In this document: positions 24,084-36,388 of the stretch, piece by piece | Layout: every line of letters begins with the position of its first letter | Position numbering within the stretch: position 1 is the stretch's first letter | Position numbers and translations under genes: made by a program | Source of the DNA: Polytrichum commune | Taxonomy: Eukaryota > Streptophyta > Polytrichopsida > Polytrichales > Polytrichaceae | NCBI GenBank assembly: GCA_950295325.1 | Contig: OX485809.1 | Coordinates: 17,608,001-17,672,000 of the forward strand | Length of the DNA: 64,000 bases | Direction of reading: 5' to 3' | The notes under the pieces: generated by a model | What the model was told of the DNA's origin: nothing | What the model saw: only the letters and a program-made list of their open reading frames with translations | The model's database searches: none

Positions 24084-25314
24084 GGTTCTCTATCTCCTTT
24101 AGAATGAAGGCGAGTGGGTGACGAAAGTGGATGACGATCATTTGGAGGGTGATGATGTGTTTATAGCGGGTTTGGTTGGGATCACGGATTTGTGGGTATC
24201 TCCTCTGCAGTTAGAATTTTTATAGGGTAGTAGGATTCCAAAGGGATGACACGACATAACAGGAACTGGGCATTTCTCGATGATCTGTGATGTGGAGACT
24301 TTCTCGAGAAGTAGTTCCCAAAGTAGGTTATCAGATGTAATATTATGCGCAACTTAAATTGAGTAGTTGCATTTGTGACAACAAACTCCCTTTTTAAAGA
24401 GGCCAGGAGTGTCATCGGCCTCTGGTCAAAGTCTTAGTCTGTGACTCACAAGGCATTGTTTGTCCGTTCGTCTGTTCTGTTTCGTGACGTGTTTTTGCAT
24501 GTCTGGGAGTCGGCAAGAGGAATTGGACACAAACGTCATTAAATGTTGGTAGCACCAAACCCTTTTCACCTTTGTTGCGCTCGACTTGCACAAGGTAATT
24601 GTAACTTGCACAGAATTCATTTGAAGGACTGGGCTGTGGTGAATGCAGTGGGAAAAAATGCACCTTTGTGTGTCTTCTTGTGTTGCAAATGAATTCTTGT
24701 CGCAGTATCAGATTACTCACCCTTCCTCAGGCCCATCAGTATTAAATAAGCCCACATACTGACAATCTTTTGGACATGGGAACACCACATTTCAAATTTT
24801 GTCCAGAGTGAGTTGTGTGTGTTCCATGAACAAAACTTCCATTAAGTGGATTGAAGTTTAGGACATGGGCTACAATGGAAATGGCATGGCATCTTTGTCT
24901 GTTTTGGTTGGTTGTAGACCAATATACTATTAGATTCTAAACCTCACATGGAAACGACATCCCCAGCCACCTCTGTCTTGGCTGCATCACCTCAAGCAGT
25001 ATTGCTTGGAAGCAGTAAAATGCGGCACTTTTGTGGTCAGTGTTCATGTTCTGTTTCCTATGCGGAGGTCAACAGTCAAGTGATTTGAACTTAGACAGTT
25101 GACTGGAAGTTTTTTGTTATATCTAGTTCATCTTCTCTCATGAATGTGCATTAGAATCAGCTGCAAAGGTTGCTTGCAGGATAAGAGGACTTTATCAGAA
25201 TAAGAGGAAGTGCATATACAATGACTCCAAGCACCTGGTATGGCAGGTTGCTGTTTGTATGATATGTTGTTGTTTGGAAATGCAATGATGGAAAGGACTG
25301 AGAGCTCAGCTTCT
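24084..25314. other. Intergenic between convergent PEX22 and HAD genes
   Basis: Should contain both 3' UTRs. No clear AATAAA could be assigned to either gene. No repeat end, RNA gene or further coding region was recognised. Confidence 0.45.
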
Positions 25315-28300
25315 TCAAGAGGGCACAGGAACTGTGAGAGCTGCTGTGTTGTTGTTGGTGGCTGTTGGCTCCGGTTGTTGTGTTTTGGAGCAGGATTGAG
25401 TGCATGGTGCTTCTCCTAAGGCAGCCCACAATGCAGGGTCATGGTAGTCCTTGATGAGAACTGAAGCACCTGCTTCTTTCAAGACTGGACCTGGGTGTCC
25501 TGTGAGTAACCCAACTACTGGTGCTCCAGCTGCCACACCAGCCTTTGTGCCCGATGGGGAATCCTGCACAGACTTGCTGGTATGTTATTTCTGATTCATT
25601 CTCTCATCAACATGTCTGCAAATGAGGTCAGGGACACACTTCACGAACCGTAATGGGGGGAATCACTTGTTTCTTGACCTTTTGAGGAACCCAAGTGACA
25701 GATTTGGATGCTACCGAAGTGGATATTTGGAAACCTGTTTGTATCTTTCAATAATACATGTGCTGTTAGTTTGCCATGTGTATGAATGAGAGTGTCAGGG
25801 GCACACTTCACCAGCGGTAATGAGAGGAAAATCACTTGTTTCTCAACACGGGATCCCTTTGAGAATGGATGTGGATGTAGTGATGCAGGGAATCTGTTGT
25901 GAGGTACATTCTGGTCCTCCTAGATTTCTGGTCCCCAGTGACAGATTTGGATGCTACTGAAGTGGATAATTGCAACCCTATTTGTAACTTGTAATATCTA
26001 CCTGTGTTGTTAGTTTGCTATTTTGTTGAATGAGGATGTCAGGGACACACTTCACAAGCCGTTATGAGGGAAAATTGCTCAGTTCTCGATAGGGGAACCC
26101 TTTTTGAGAACCCAATGTAGGGATGCAGTCATGCAGGGACCTGTTTTGGGTTACTCTGGTCCTCCTAGGTTGGATAATATCCCCCAATTACAGATATGGA
26201 TGCAACTGAAGTGGATAATTGCAACCCTGTTGTGATTACAAGCCTATGTGGATGTGGTGATGCAGGGAACCTGATGTGATCTGGTCCTCCCAGGTGGAAG
26301 GCCCCTGGGAAGTGGATCGTGACTACCCTGTTTGTAATTTCCGATCTCTACATGTGTTGTTAGCTTGTTATGGTAAGAAGTCGAATTAGTACCTCGAGTA
26401 CAAAGCACTGTTTAGGTTCCACCCCAAAGAAATTGATTGCCTCCAAATATGGATCTGGAAAGGGCTTGGGACGTTTGCATTCATTCCCCACCACCAGAAG
26501 CTCAAAGAAATCAGTCATTTTTAGAGCAGTCAACACTTGCTCTGCATTCAACCGCGGAGAGTTTGTCACTGCTGCACGTCGAAGACCTCTCTTCTTCACG
26601 TACTCTGCAAACTGGTGAAACCCAGGGATGGGTTGAAGATCCTTGGCTGCCATCCTGTTTGATTCATCCCAGTAATCACTTAAATGGACTTCTCTGGTCT
26701 GCTGTGGATATTTCTTGCAGACCTACTATTCTGATTGCAAGCAATAATGGAAAGAAGAAACCTAGTGCCCCAGATGAAGGTTGCCAGAGACCATAGGTTG
26801 TAGTAGTGAGGAAAAACAAGAAAACGAATCTATCATAGCAATATTCTATTCTCTGATGACCACTTTCTCAAAATGAAGCAATGTGACTTTCATATGTTAC
26901 TACTTTTTATTTTTAGGCTACTTTGGCATCTGACAACTATGAAGCTTGGATCACTTTATTTTTTGTTGTTTTGAGTGTTTCCTCTTCAGAAAGTAATTGG
27001 TCCAAGGTGAAGTGAGTTCCTACATATATGCTGTGCACAATACATGGTATGTAGGGATTATGGTGCCCATTCTATTGATGCACACGAGTTTGTAAATGAC
27101 AACTTACTGCCTGTAGCGGACTTCTTTTTCGTCCATCATTTCGATCCGCTTCTCCTCTGGTACATCAGGTAGAAGTTCTTGTGCAATAACATAATTCAGT
27201 TTACCACTCATCTGGCGAATGAAAAATTCATGGGTAATTGGCACTCCCCCATTATAGCCTGCCTGCACCCACACCTCTGCACCCGTCGTATCATAATTCC
27301 ACCTTTAATACGCAAAAAGCAAACCTGCTACTTTGAACTGGAAGAGGAATTTTGAGGAACAAGAGTTCATTATTTGCAATTGTGTTGTGGATTTTATTAA
27401 GCTATGTTGTCATTCACTACTATGAATGTATATACATAATGTTTTAGTTCTTTTCAGACTGTATCTCCAGGAGCCCCAGTGCAACGATAATTCAATTTGT
27501 GAACCATGGCTGACTTGTGTGTACTGAATCATTTGTGTTCAACACAAGTTTTATGGGAAAGGAATTTTTTTTATGAGCCTCTAAATTATCAAATGCTTGT
27601 AGTCAGCCACGGGCTATGGTAAGTGTAGCAAGACTGCCAGTTGTATGAGTGGGTTACCATACCTCAACAAGAATCTCTTGGAATGCAAGAAAGTGGATAG
27701 GATCAGAGTCAGCAATAGTGCCATCAATATCAAACAGCACAGCCTTCAAGTTATCACCCTGTGGCAGTGGTTTATCACCAGTTTTTTGTTCTGCAAACCA
27801 AGTGTCTCATATTTATTAGCATTCTTCATCATCAGCCAAGGCCCAAAAAATCATGTCTGGAAAAGAAGAAAATCCCATTTTCACAGCACTCCTATTTGAC
27901 TCCTTTATAGTGGATGAGCAAAGAGAGAGCAAAGAGAGAGATGACGCCAACCATAGGTTAGTGTGAATGAGAGAGACTCATCCTTGACCATACATGCAAA
28001 CCCATATGTAAACATGAGGGCCCGGTTCCTGGAGCATGGCTATGGGACATGGACTATTGTCTCTTGTTGGAAGTGGTGTTTTTTGAAAACAAGAAGGCAA
28101 AGGACTGGGCGAGGTTGGGTGCTCATGTGTCTGCTGTTCGTTGATGGTTTTGGTTTCTACTAGTGTGTTTACCTTGTAGTTGGATGTCTAGTGAATGGCC
28201 TATGCATAATGACCATGCTAATGCTTCAACTCATGGTGTCAGTGGCTACTGTCTCATGTCGGGTGTAGTCCTTTTTGGTAACATGAAGGTGAGGGATTGG

Positions 28301-31049
28301 GCTAGGCTAGGCCATTTGGTGTTAGATATTCGTTGATGGTTTTGGTTTAACACTGGTGCGTTTAACTTAAAAGTTGGGTGTTTATTGGAAGACCCATACA
28401 TATTGACAATGCTAATGTTTTAGCTAATGATGTCAGTTTTATGGCATTTGACATGTGCTATGATGCTGTGTGGAGGAGTAAAAAGATTAAATGCATGTTA
28501 TTACCTGCTGGAGTCTTTGGAGATTGTGACTGAGGTGATTCTCCTGGGGATGTTTGAGCGTGCCAAACCATAATAGACGATCCATTAGCATTTCCCTTCG
28601 AATGATTTTCTTTCTTATCACATTGAGCATTGTTGGTGTCCTCCCCTTTGCAGTTGGTTGTAGGATCTTTGCAAGTAGCTTTGTCCTTGCACTCGCTTGC
28701 AGAAGGCATAGACGCACCACCGTCCGTGAAGTCAGAGCCGGTTTTCAATTTACAAGTAGCACTTGCTTTATCATTGCACTCCCCTGTGGTTGTGGGTGGT
28801 GGGCACTCACTATTTGTGCAATCGACAACTTTTGGTTTGTTGCAGACACCTGCTCTCGGGGGGTCAGTTGGGAGGCATTAAATAAAATTATGTGGAACAA
28901 AGTAGAGTGTCTCATATAATCTTTAAACTTATCAAAAGTAAATAGGGTCCAAAATCCATCCAAAGAATATATGTAGAATATCATGTGGATATTCATCAAT
29001 TTTGTGAAATCTTTCAAGGTTATGTGTTACTTATAGACCCCTCGAAATATCCATTTTCCGCATGTGATATGAACAAGAGACATAGAGTGCACCCTTCATG
29101 TACCTGCTTTGTCCTTGCACTCCCCAACGGCAATGGGTGGCGGGCACTCACCATTTGTGCAATCGACGATTTTTGAAGTGTTGCAAGTGCCTGTTGGGGG
29201 AGGGGGTCACTTAGAAGGTAGTAAGAAAACCACATGAATTTTTTTAGAATCCCATATAATCTTTATCTCTATTCTTAAAAATATTAGATTCAATGTATAA
29301 GGTCCAAGATATTCATTAAAATTTTCTCTTGAATATCAATAATTATCTAGAACCTTTCAAGAATATGAATACATCTAGAAACACCCATTTGCTACTGCCA
29401 TGGCATTAACAACATACATAGCATAGTGCACCCATTATGTACCTGCTTTGTCTTTGCACTCGCCCATGGTGGCGGGCGGTGGGCACTCACCATTTGTGCA
29501 GTCGATGGCTTTCAATTTATTGCAAGCACCTGCTCTCATGTGGGTCATCCCAAACTTGGTATCAAAAAATTCACATGGAACAAAATCAAAGGACCCATAT
29601 AATCTTTGAACTTGAAAAATCATTCAAAAAAATCAGTATTGAATAGAGTCAAGAAATTCATTCAAAAAATATTTGTAGAACCTCCTATCACTAAGAGAAG
29701 TCACCAATTTCCAAAAGCTTCCAAAAATACATGCACCACCTATTAAGCCCTTTGTGGAAATACCCATTTGTTGCACATGGTATGAACAAAATACATAGAC
29801 CTAGCAACCCCCCCCCCCCTTGTGATAATATCCATTTTTTGCATGTGGTGTGAACAAGAGACATAGAGTGCACCCTTCATGTACCTGCTTTGTCCTTGCA
29901 CTCCCCAGCGGCAGCGGGTGGTGGGCACTCACCATTTGTGCAATCGACGATTTTTGAAGTATTGCAAGTGCCTGTTTTGGGTTGGGGGGGGTCACTTAGG
30001 AGGTAGTAAAAACCCACATGATTTTTTAGGATCCCATATAATCTTTCTCTCTATTCTTAAAAATATTAGATTCAATCAATGGGGTCCAAGATATTCATTA
30101 AAATTTTCTTTAGAATATCAATAGTTTTCTAGAACCTTCCGAGAATATGAATACACCTAAAAACACCCATTTGCTGCTGCCATGACATGAACAACATACA
30201 TAGCATAGTGCACCCATTATGTACCTGCTTTATCCTTGCACTCGCCCATGGTGGCGGGCGGTGGGCACTCACCATTTGTGCAGTCGATGGCTTTCAATTT
30301 ATTGCAAGCACCTGCTCTCACGTGGGTCATCTCAAACTTGGTATCAAAAAAATCACATGGAACAAAATCAAAAGACCCATATAATCTTTGAACTTGAAAA
30401 ATCATTCAAAAAAATCAGTATTGAATAGAGTCAAGAAATTCATTCAAAAAATATTTGTAGAACCTCCTATCACTAAGAGAAGTCATCAATTTCCATAAGC
30501 TTCCAAAAATACATGCACCACCCATTAAGCCCTTTGTGGAATTACCCATTTGCCGCACGTGGTATGAACAAAATACACAGACCTAGCGCACCAACCCCTC
30601 TAGAGGAAGAGGGGTTCCCGCCTAGAAGCAAACTCTCCAAATTTATGACCATCCATTTCTTCAGTAATCTTCAAACCAACATATCTCTTTCCTTTATGAT
30701 TTGTGCGCAAACGACCAACAAATCGAAGCAAAATACAAGATCTACGTGACCAAATTCTCCATCTGATTGTTTTTTTGGCTTGAACAAGCAAGCATCCACG
30801 AAACAGACTCCCACCTGCTTTATCCTTGCAATCCCCTGTGGAAGCTTCGCCGGGTTTGGGGCACGCCCCATCAGTGCAGTCGGCGGGTTTAGAAGTCCTG
30901 CCACACTTCTCCTTCTTGCATTCGCACGTCGATTTGCAACTGCAAGCCTCGGGATTGCAGGGACATTGGCCGGGAGCACCACATGCTGTGCTGCAAGCGA
31001 GTGCAATCGCCTCCATTTTCTCTTTCCCCTCGCCACTCGGACTCGACAT
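25315..31049 (-). CDS. Cys-rich metallothionein-like modules fused to Sgpp-like HAD phosphatase, ten exons
   Basis: Exons in transcript order: 31049-30815, 30311-30225, 29971-29885, 29529-29443, 29190-29104, 28849-28505, 27790-27663, 27262-27108, 26654-26393, 25563-25315. All borders are GT-AG, phases match and the total is 1,722 nt (573 aa). Residues 1-78 are metallothionein-like, with 12 Cys including CPC, CSC and CEC. Four 29-aa modules follow, then a sixth exon with nine more Cys. Each module has the form CN-(6 aa)-DCTNGECPPP-(3 aa)-GECKDKA. From about residue 310 the protein is a full HAD hydrolase most like plant Sgpp: nucleophile motif FDIDGTIADSDP (D330, D332), motif II AAVTNSP (T434), motif III KRPKPFPDPY (K467) and motif IV ED at 491-492. 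The HAD half should hydrolyse a phosphorylated small molecule. The Cys-rich half probably binds metal, by inference only. No targeting signal is evident. An alternative start at M12 is possible. The join between halves is an ordinary intron in matching phase, so the fusion needs transcript proof. Confidence 0.82.
25628..26345. repeat. Intronic tandem repeat, three to four diverged units
   Basis: Fills the last intron of the HAD gene. Units begin GTCAGGGACACACTTCAC near 25628, 25795 and 26037 and include CAGATTTGGATGCTAC, GAAGTGGATAATTGCAACCC and CTGGTCCTCCTAG. Unit length varies between about 165 and 240 bp. Confidence 0.75.
28020..28450. repeat. Intronic direct duplication, unit ~200 bp
   Basis: Within intron 6 of the HAD gene. 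CGTTGATGGTTTTGGTTT occurs near 28138 and again near 28331, each preceded by a TGGGC-AGG segment and followed by GTGTGTTTACCTT or GTGCGTTTAACTT. No coding function. Confidence 0.6.
29100..30595 (-). repeat. Tandem duplication of a two-exon block, unit ~781 bp
   Basis: Exon 5 (29104) to exon 3 (29885) are offset by 781 bp; exon 4 (29443) to exon 2 (30225) by 782 bp. Introns are copied too: CATAGCATAGTGCACCCATT precedes both exon 4 and exon 2 on the plus strand, and AAGCCCTTTGTGGAA occurs at about 29741 and 30521. Exons 2 and 4 encode the same 29 residues. Identity is high, so the duplication is fairly recent. Confidence 0.88.
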
Positions 31050-31130
31050 TTGTCTCCCACAAAGTTCCGAATTAATTACAATCTCCTCCTCCTCCTCCTC
31101 CTCCTCCGTGATCTCAGATCATTGAAGGCA
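31050..31130 (-). promoter_or_regulatory. Probable 5' UTR of the HAD fusion gene
   Basis: Minus-strand leader just upstream of the start codon, with a (GAG)n trinucleotide run (TCC repeats on the plus strand, about 31083-31108). The transcription start was not located. Confidence 0.45.
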
Positions 31131-31224
31131 GCAGCCGCATTCTCTCTAAAGCACTGCACAATCATGACATCCCACATCCGACTTCTCAAGCTCAATATCA
31201 CAAAGTTTCAATCACATATTAAGG

Positions 31225-31640
31225 TGGGTGTGCCTATTGATTCACTGTCTATTCCTATATGGACACCTTTATTGGAGTGGTCATGTGTGGCTGGGTGTGC
31301 CTGTTGATTCAATGTCTGATCCCAAATGGACACGTTTGTTGGAGTGGTCATGTGTGGTTGGGTGTGAGTCTAGGATCGGACACAAAAAGGCATCACGTGT
31401 TGGAAGGAGATTGGGCTACGTGCTCAACATATGTTGACCATTCTCGACGCAATTGTCGACATGGTTGGGTGTGGGGGGGCCTATACGATCCATGAACAAC
31501 TCCGAGAATCTTAACTTTGACAATGAATACGTTAGCCATACGAGCTTCAAGAATTATGAGGAAAGTGGCTGCGGGCACGGTTTGAATTCCTTCCTCATTG
31601 ATCTCAGTGATTGCGTGCTTTGTATCCTACAAGAAGTGAG
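31225..31640 (+). repeat. Dispersed repeat family S, copy upstream of the HAD gene
   Basis: Contains GAGATTGGGCTACGTGCTCA, ATATGTTGACCATTCTCGAC, a G run, CTTTGACAATGAATACG and AGCTTCAAGAATTATGAGGA. The first part also has an internal ~65-bp duplication (GGAGTGGTCATGTGTGGCTG / GGAGTGGTCATGTGTGGTTG). Confidence 0.6.
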
Positions 31641-31669
31641 TGCAGAGAGAAAGGTGTCCGTTGAAGCCC

Positions 31670-32060
31670 CGCTTACCTTAGGTCATCACGATGCATGTTT
31701 TGCAGACGACTCTTCTTATTTTCTGCACACTCTTGACAAGTCACTCTGTGCAGAGTGGAATTCTGCTGTCAGTTGGACACTGTAATTTCAACAAAGGGCA
31801 AACCCCAGTGGCGAGTGTGCACTCTCTGTGATGCATAGTTATGTTGATGATTGCCATGCGTTTATTTTCAAGCTCATCACAAAATTTTGATCACATGGGA
31901 CACAACAATACATATTTTACAGACTCTTCTGTGTGCGAGCTTTTGACAAGTCACTCTCTGTGCAGAGTGCGATTTCGCTGTCAATTTGACACTGATTTTT
32001 CAGCAGGGGCAAACCACAGTGGTGGGTGTGCACAGTTATGTTAATGATTTTCATGTGTTT
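31670..32060 (+). repeat. Direct duplication, unit ~210 bp
   Basis: Two diverged units, each with a GACTCTTCT segment, TTGACAAGTCACTCT-TGTGCAGAGTG, GGGCAAACC-CAGTGG and GTTATGTT-ATGAT. No protein recognised. Confidence 0.6.
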
Positions 32061-32209
32061 GTGAGAGGGATGAGACTTGATTGGTTCTTGCTGCTGGTTT
32101 TTGTGGTACAAATTTCCAAATGGTATAATTTGCACTTGTCATGTAGGGTTTTGTTTTGGGAGTTGAAAAGATCAGCCCAAAGGTTGAGAGATTCACCACT
32201 CGACTGAAT

Positions 32210-33485
32210 TAATCCTGTAATCTAGTAAAATGTGAACTGATCCCTAGTATAGATGGTCATGCGAGTTATGCTCGAATTAGCAATCCTCAGATGCTATGTA
32301 TGATCATCAGCACTACAGTTCGTAAGCATTAGTATCTCCTGCCTTCTAAACATCAGCAGTTTCTGAATGAATCTATTTCTGCACACAGATTGCAATGCAA
32401 GAATTTATGATTCCTGCAGCTTAATTAATGTGGAGTAGATGTCCAGCATGACTCTTTTTCGTCAAATTTCTTGGTGGTAGATCCATACAGTGTGCAAATA
32501 GTCACATGCAATACCGAATTTTGTATAGAGAGATCTATCACTATCATCACGCGTTCTATTGAGGATTAATCTGCAGTTCGAATGCTCATGAGCTTATTCT
32601 GCTCATGCTGCTGCACACGATGAATTTCTTGAAAGAATTTCTGAGAATCGTCTTAGAAACAAACTCTCACAGATGGTTATGAACAATCACGAGAGCCTAC
32701 AATGCAATTTAACCTAATCAACATAACCCGCCCACTCAATTCCCCCAGACTTTCATGCAAACATCACATCTGTTTCAGAGGGGTAGTAGCCCAAACTCCC
32801 CACAATATACTCAGACAAAACGATTAAATGCGAGTGCAGACCAAACAGGATAAAAAGGAGACAACAAATAAATCACGCACGCAACTCTGCCTCCTTCGAC
32901 ACACCAAATACACCAGATTAGAACTAGACTTGTGAAGCCAGTAAGTAAGAGGATCGTTCCACTCACCTTGAGACAATCTATCGATCAATATGGCAGCAAG
33001 TGAGTAATTTTACAATTCCACGAAGGAATGCCGGAGTTGGTGATGAATTGTTGTGGGTTTTTGTGGTGTTGTGAATGACAACCCCTGGTGGCTGGTGGGA
33101 TCTGAAGAATGCCCATTCATGGAGAGGCGCCGCCTGCATGCCCTCCCAGCCTCGCACCTGGGCCAACTAATTTAACGGCCACTGACCATTCCGGTCATGG
33201 CGCTGGGAAAGGCACCCATCACCGTGTCTACAACAAGGTGGTATCAATGGTGAATGCATGGGTATCAATAATCAACATGAAATGGCGGTAGGTATTGAGG
33301 CACATCATTACACAAGGTGGCAGCCACAACAATGTTCCATGGGTCCACGGCACCTGTGGTCTAGATGTCCGCAAAACACTTCAGGATTCGGATCCCATGT
33401 TCGGGTCACCTTGAATCAGCACCGGGATCGCAGCCAGTAGCGAGAATTTGTAACAACAATTGGAGGTTTTGGAGAGGGACCATAC
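32210..33485. other. No firm gene; possible downstream part of a minus-strand transcript
   Basis: Mostly unremarkable sequence. Minus-strand open stretches near 33166-32978 are somewhat GC-richer than the surroundings but match no family I recognise. Confidence 0.3.
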
Positions 33486-33596
33486 CTGCTGTGGCCTCCC
33501 TCTCCCACCTCCCACTCCAGCCAGACTGCCTGTTGTGACGTGCTTGCTGACTAAATCAACAACCGAGTGACCGGTTGCCATGGCTTCCACTCTCAT
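33486..33596 (-). CDS. Weak candidate first exon, unknown protein
   Basis: Minus-strand ATG at 33596 opens a 37-codon stretch beginning MRVEAMATGHSVVDLVSKHV. It ends in a glycine/arginine-rich segment at a good donor (CACAGCAG followed by GTATGG). It is preceded by a GA-rich tract (CT repeat on the plus strand at about 33627-33645) of the kind often found in plant 5' UTRs. No family was recognised and no convincing second exon found. It could be chance. Confidence 0.28.
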
Positions 33597-34426
33597 GCAC
33601 CCTAAGCCCGGCTTTAAAAATCTCTGTCTCTCTCTCTCTCTTCAAAATTCTGTTTATTATCTAGTCAAGTATTGATACCAAGTGTATATCTGAAGGTGAT
33701 CAAGAGGGGTTTTGTATATTTGAGTTATTATTTGGGTCAATACCATTCTATGTTGTATTGATGCGAGGGAGATTTCACCTAAATATGTTCAAGGTTTTTG
33801 CATGGTATACAGACCCTAATGCTTTCGAACTTACAAACATCCTCAAATATCCACACTGTACTGGTATTTATAGTGTGAAATTCTTCTTAATAAATACTTG
33901 TTCAAATGGTACCCAATAAAAACAAACGGTAAACCAGTTCAATAATGGAATTGATCCGTTCCAAATTTTCCTTTGTTATTTGAGGTCTACTTATTGCCTG
34001 TAATTGCACGCCACGTAAGGTATCACATAAGGCACACATGCAAGTTGTGGTACACATTATCAAAAGTGCATAATAGTTACATATGTGGCAGGGCATTTGA
34101 ACGCTTTCTTCAACCAGCCAGAGTTGTTGACTGCATTATGAGGAATGCAGGCACTTGTATGCTCATCTACTTCCTTGTGTGGTGCCCTAATTTTTCCATA
34201 AAAGCACTCTATTCTGCTCACAGAGTCCAATCATATCAATGTAACACATATCATTTTTGTGCCCATTCTTAACAAGAGGACTTGCATAAGAACAAACGAG
34301 ATTGTGCCAGGGTGTGCATAAGGTATTGAAGCCTTGAAGTAACATCTTCCTTATGGCGACACCTATTCTTCTTCATCTTTAAGTTGTCAAGAAGTGAGTG
34401 CAATGGTTAAAAGTGATTCATCATAT

Positions 34427-34572
34427 CATAACATTACTTAGCTGATGAGTTATGTTTAATTGCCCTGACATAAGATTGAGTTTGAAGCATCTAGATTTCG
34501 ACATCCGGAGGCTTTATTCTTGAATATGCTTCGGGGGCTTTGAACACAACTCGTCAACTGAGTGATGTTATG
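34427..34572. mobile_element. Small MITE family W, copy 1
   Basis: 146 bp with inverted ends: left CATAACATTACTTAGCTGAT then GAGTT, right inverse CATAACATCACTCAGTTGAC. Same family as 46477-46621. No clear target duplication. Confidence 0.65.
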
Positions 34573-35154
34573 TGTGTAATATCAAAGAACAAATAAGCAC
34601 CACTTTGGCCGTTCATAGTAGCAGTGTAAGAAGGTTGCGAAAGCACTTTTAAACGAGCACCAACTTTGGCCAATCATAATGGCTAATCTAGGATCTATCA
34701 ACTCAATGAGGTTGGGTAAGAAACGTTCCATGAAAGGGGGACAACACCTTCATTTAATAGAGGATTCTCACTCATAATAAGGCTGATTTTGTGATGATTC
34801 TTACCTAACAATCCTACATCAATAGACCCCCCTAGTGAAGAGTTAAAGGCTCTCTCCTTAAGCTGACTTTGTGAACTTCTGTAAGTTGCATATGAATTTA
34901 TTAATTTTTGAATTTGTTATGGTAGACTCTCTATAGATTTTCTAATGTATGGGAGTTTTTTGAAATTTTTCCAAGTTGTTTAACCTTCTTGAAATAGCAA
35001 TTTTTTCTTAGAGTGTTGCTTTAAGGCCTCAGTAGGTTACCACCTCTATTATATATCTTACTTGAAGTATTGTATGTCTATTTGGAGACTCATCAATAAA
35101 TATGGAAATTTCATGGATGAAATGACATGATCATTGTGAGACATCACATAACAA

Positions 35155-36240
35155 TCTTGAGTATTCTACATTGATTATCTTAATTAGTGAGGAAGGGTTA
35201 ATAGTGAGTGTGGGAAATTACCTCTAGGTGATATGTAGGAAATTTCTTTACACTATGAATTTTGCGCCATCAAAGACCTAGGAAGCATTGTTCACCCCCT
35301 CATTGTCCATTGAAAGCACCAACACTATTCAATGTCAAGCATGTGAACATGCATATAGATATTTTTATTGCTCTACAAGCACCTTAGAGCACCCCGGGGG
35401 GTGGACTCTTCATAGTACGTACAAACTAATGTATAAGAAAAAATATTATTTGAGGCATTAGCTTACATAGTATACATAAGGGAGCTTGGTATAATTTTTC
35501 TTTGGTGTGTACATTCAAAAATGTTTTATAGAAATATGAAATAAAGGTAAAGGTACAAAAGGAGGTCCTAAGCTTTAGAGAAAAACTTGACAATAGATGT
35601 ATTAGTTTCATCCAATCCACATTTTCGTTCACTATTGTTATACGGTAATGACAATCATGTCCATTCTTGTTAGGGTGTGCATTTTGGGTTCTAGGTGTTT
35701 ACAAATTGGAGGTGCTTGGAGTGCTCATGGGCTTCATTGAGTTTGCTTTCCATATTGTGGCTAAGTTATTGTGCTTTTGTCTTTGTTTCTTTGATGCGAT
35801 CGTTGAGTTACATGCTATGGATGAAAATATGTTCAATGATTTTCTCATTGGAAAGTGAAAGTGGATTTTATAAGTATTTGATTCATGATTTATATCTTGG
35901 AGGCATGTATCACATTAAACTAAAAACTTAGTATAAATACATGAGTCCATTTTCTATCCTACAATTAGTATGTGAACATTCATTTTTCTCTATAAACTTC
36001 TCGTATATAGGGGTTTTATTTCATAGTGACCCATGCATGTCATTTAGGTTTCCAATGAAGAATCCGCCCCCCGGGTAGAGCTCATATTAATTTCTTTAAA
36101 TGTATGGTAAATGAACACGTAGTCATGAATTTAGTATCACTTTGTAAAGATTTCAGCCCTCACCGATTTTGAGACTTGGCAAAGCAATGTGTGTTTCGGG
36201 AATTGATACCACACGCACTAATTAGGATAATCATTGTAGT
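35155..36240 (+). repeat. Dispersed repeat X, copy interrupted by a MITE
   Basis: Colinear with 57430-57870. Shared words include ACATTGATTATC-TAATTAGTGA, TTTACACTATGAA, CCTAGGAAGCATTGTTCA, CTACAAGCACCT, then AAATGTATGGTAAATGAACA, TTTCAGCCCTCAC and ACTTGGCAAA. The 683-bp hAT-like MITE at 35393-36075 splits it between CAAGCACCT and the AAATGTATG segment. Confidence 0.75.
35393..36075 (-). mobile_element. hAT-like MITE family H, copy C
   Basis: 683-bp element with ends CCCGGGGGGTGGACTCTTCA and, inverted, CCCGGGGGGCGGATTCTTCA. Flanked by TAGAGCAC (35385-35392) and TAGAGCTC (36076-36083), a 7-of-8 match. The inner end TTTAGGTTTCCAATGAAG mirrors the CCTAAATGAC end of copies A and B. The related repeat at 57.7 kb lacks the insertion. 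Confidence 0.82.
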
Positions 36241-36388
36241 GATCCTGCTTTGCATATCTCTATCTCCAAAGTATATGGCATGATAGATTCTAAACATGCA
36301 ACAACGTCATATGTACATGGAGGTGTAAGTGGATAAATAAATACCAGAGTAAGAAATTTCAAGTATACTTAATAACGGAAGGGGGCTA

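Noticed and set aside
30780-31307. Plus-strand 175-codon open frame opposite the HAD gene's first exon
   Set aside because: Shadow of the Cys-rich exon; splice phases and repeated modules support only the minus strand.
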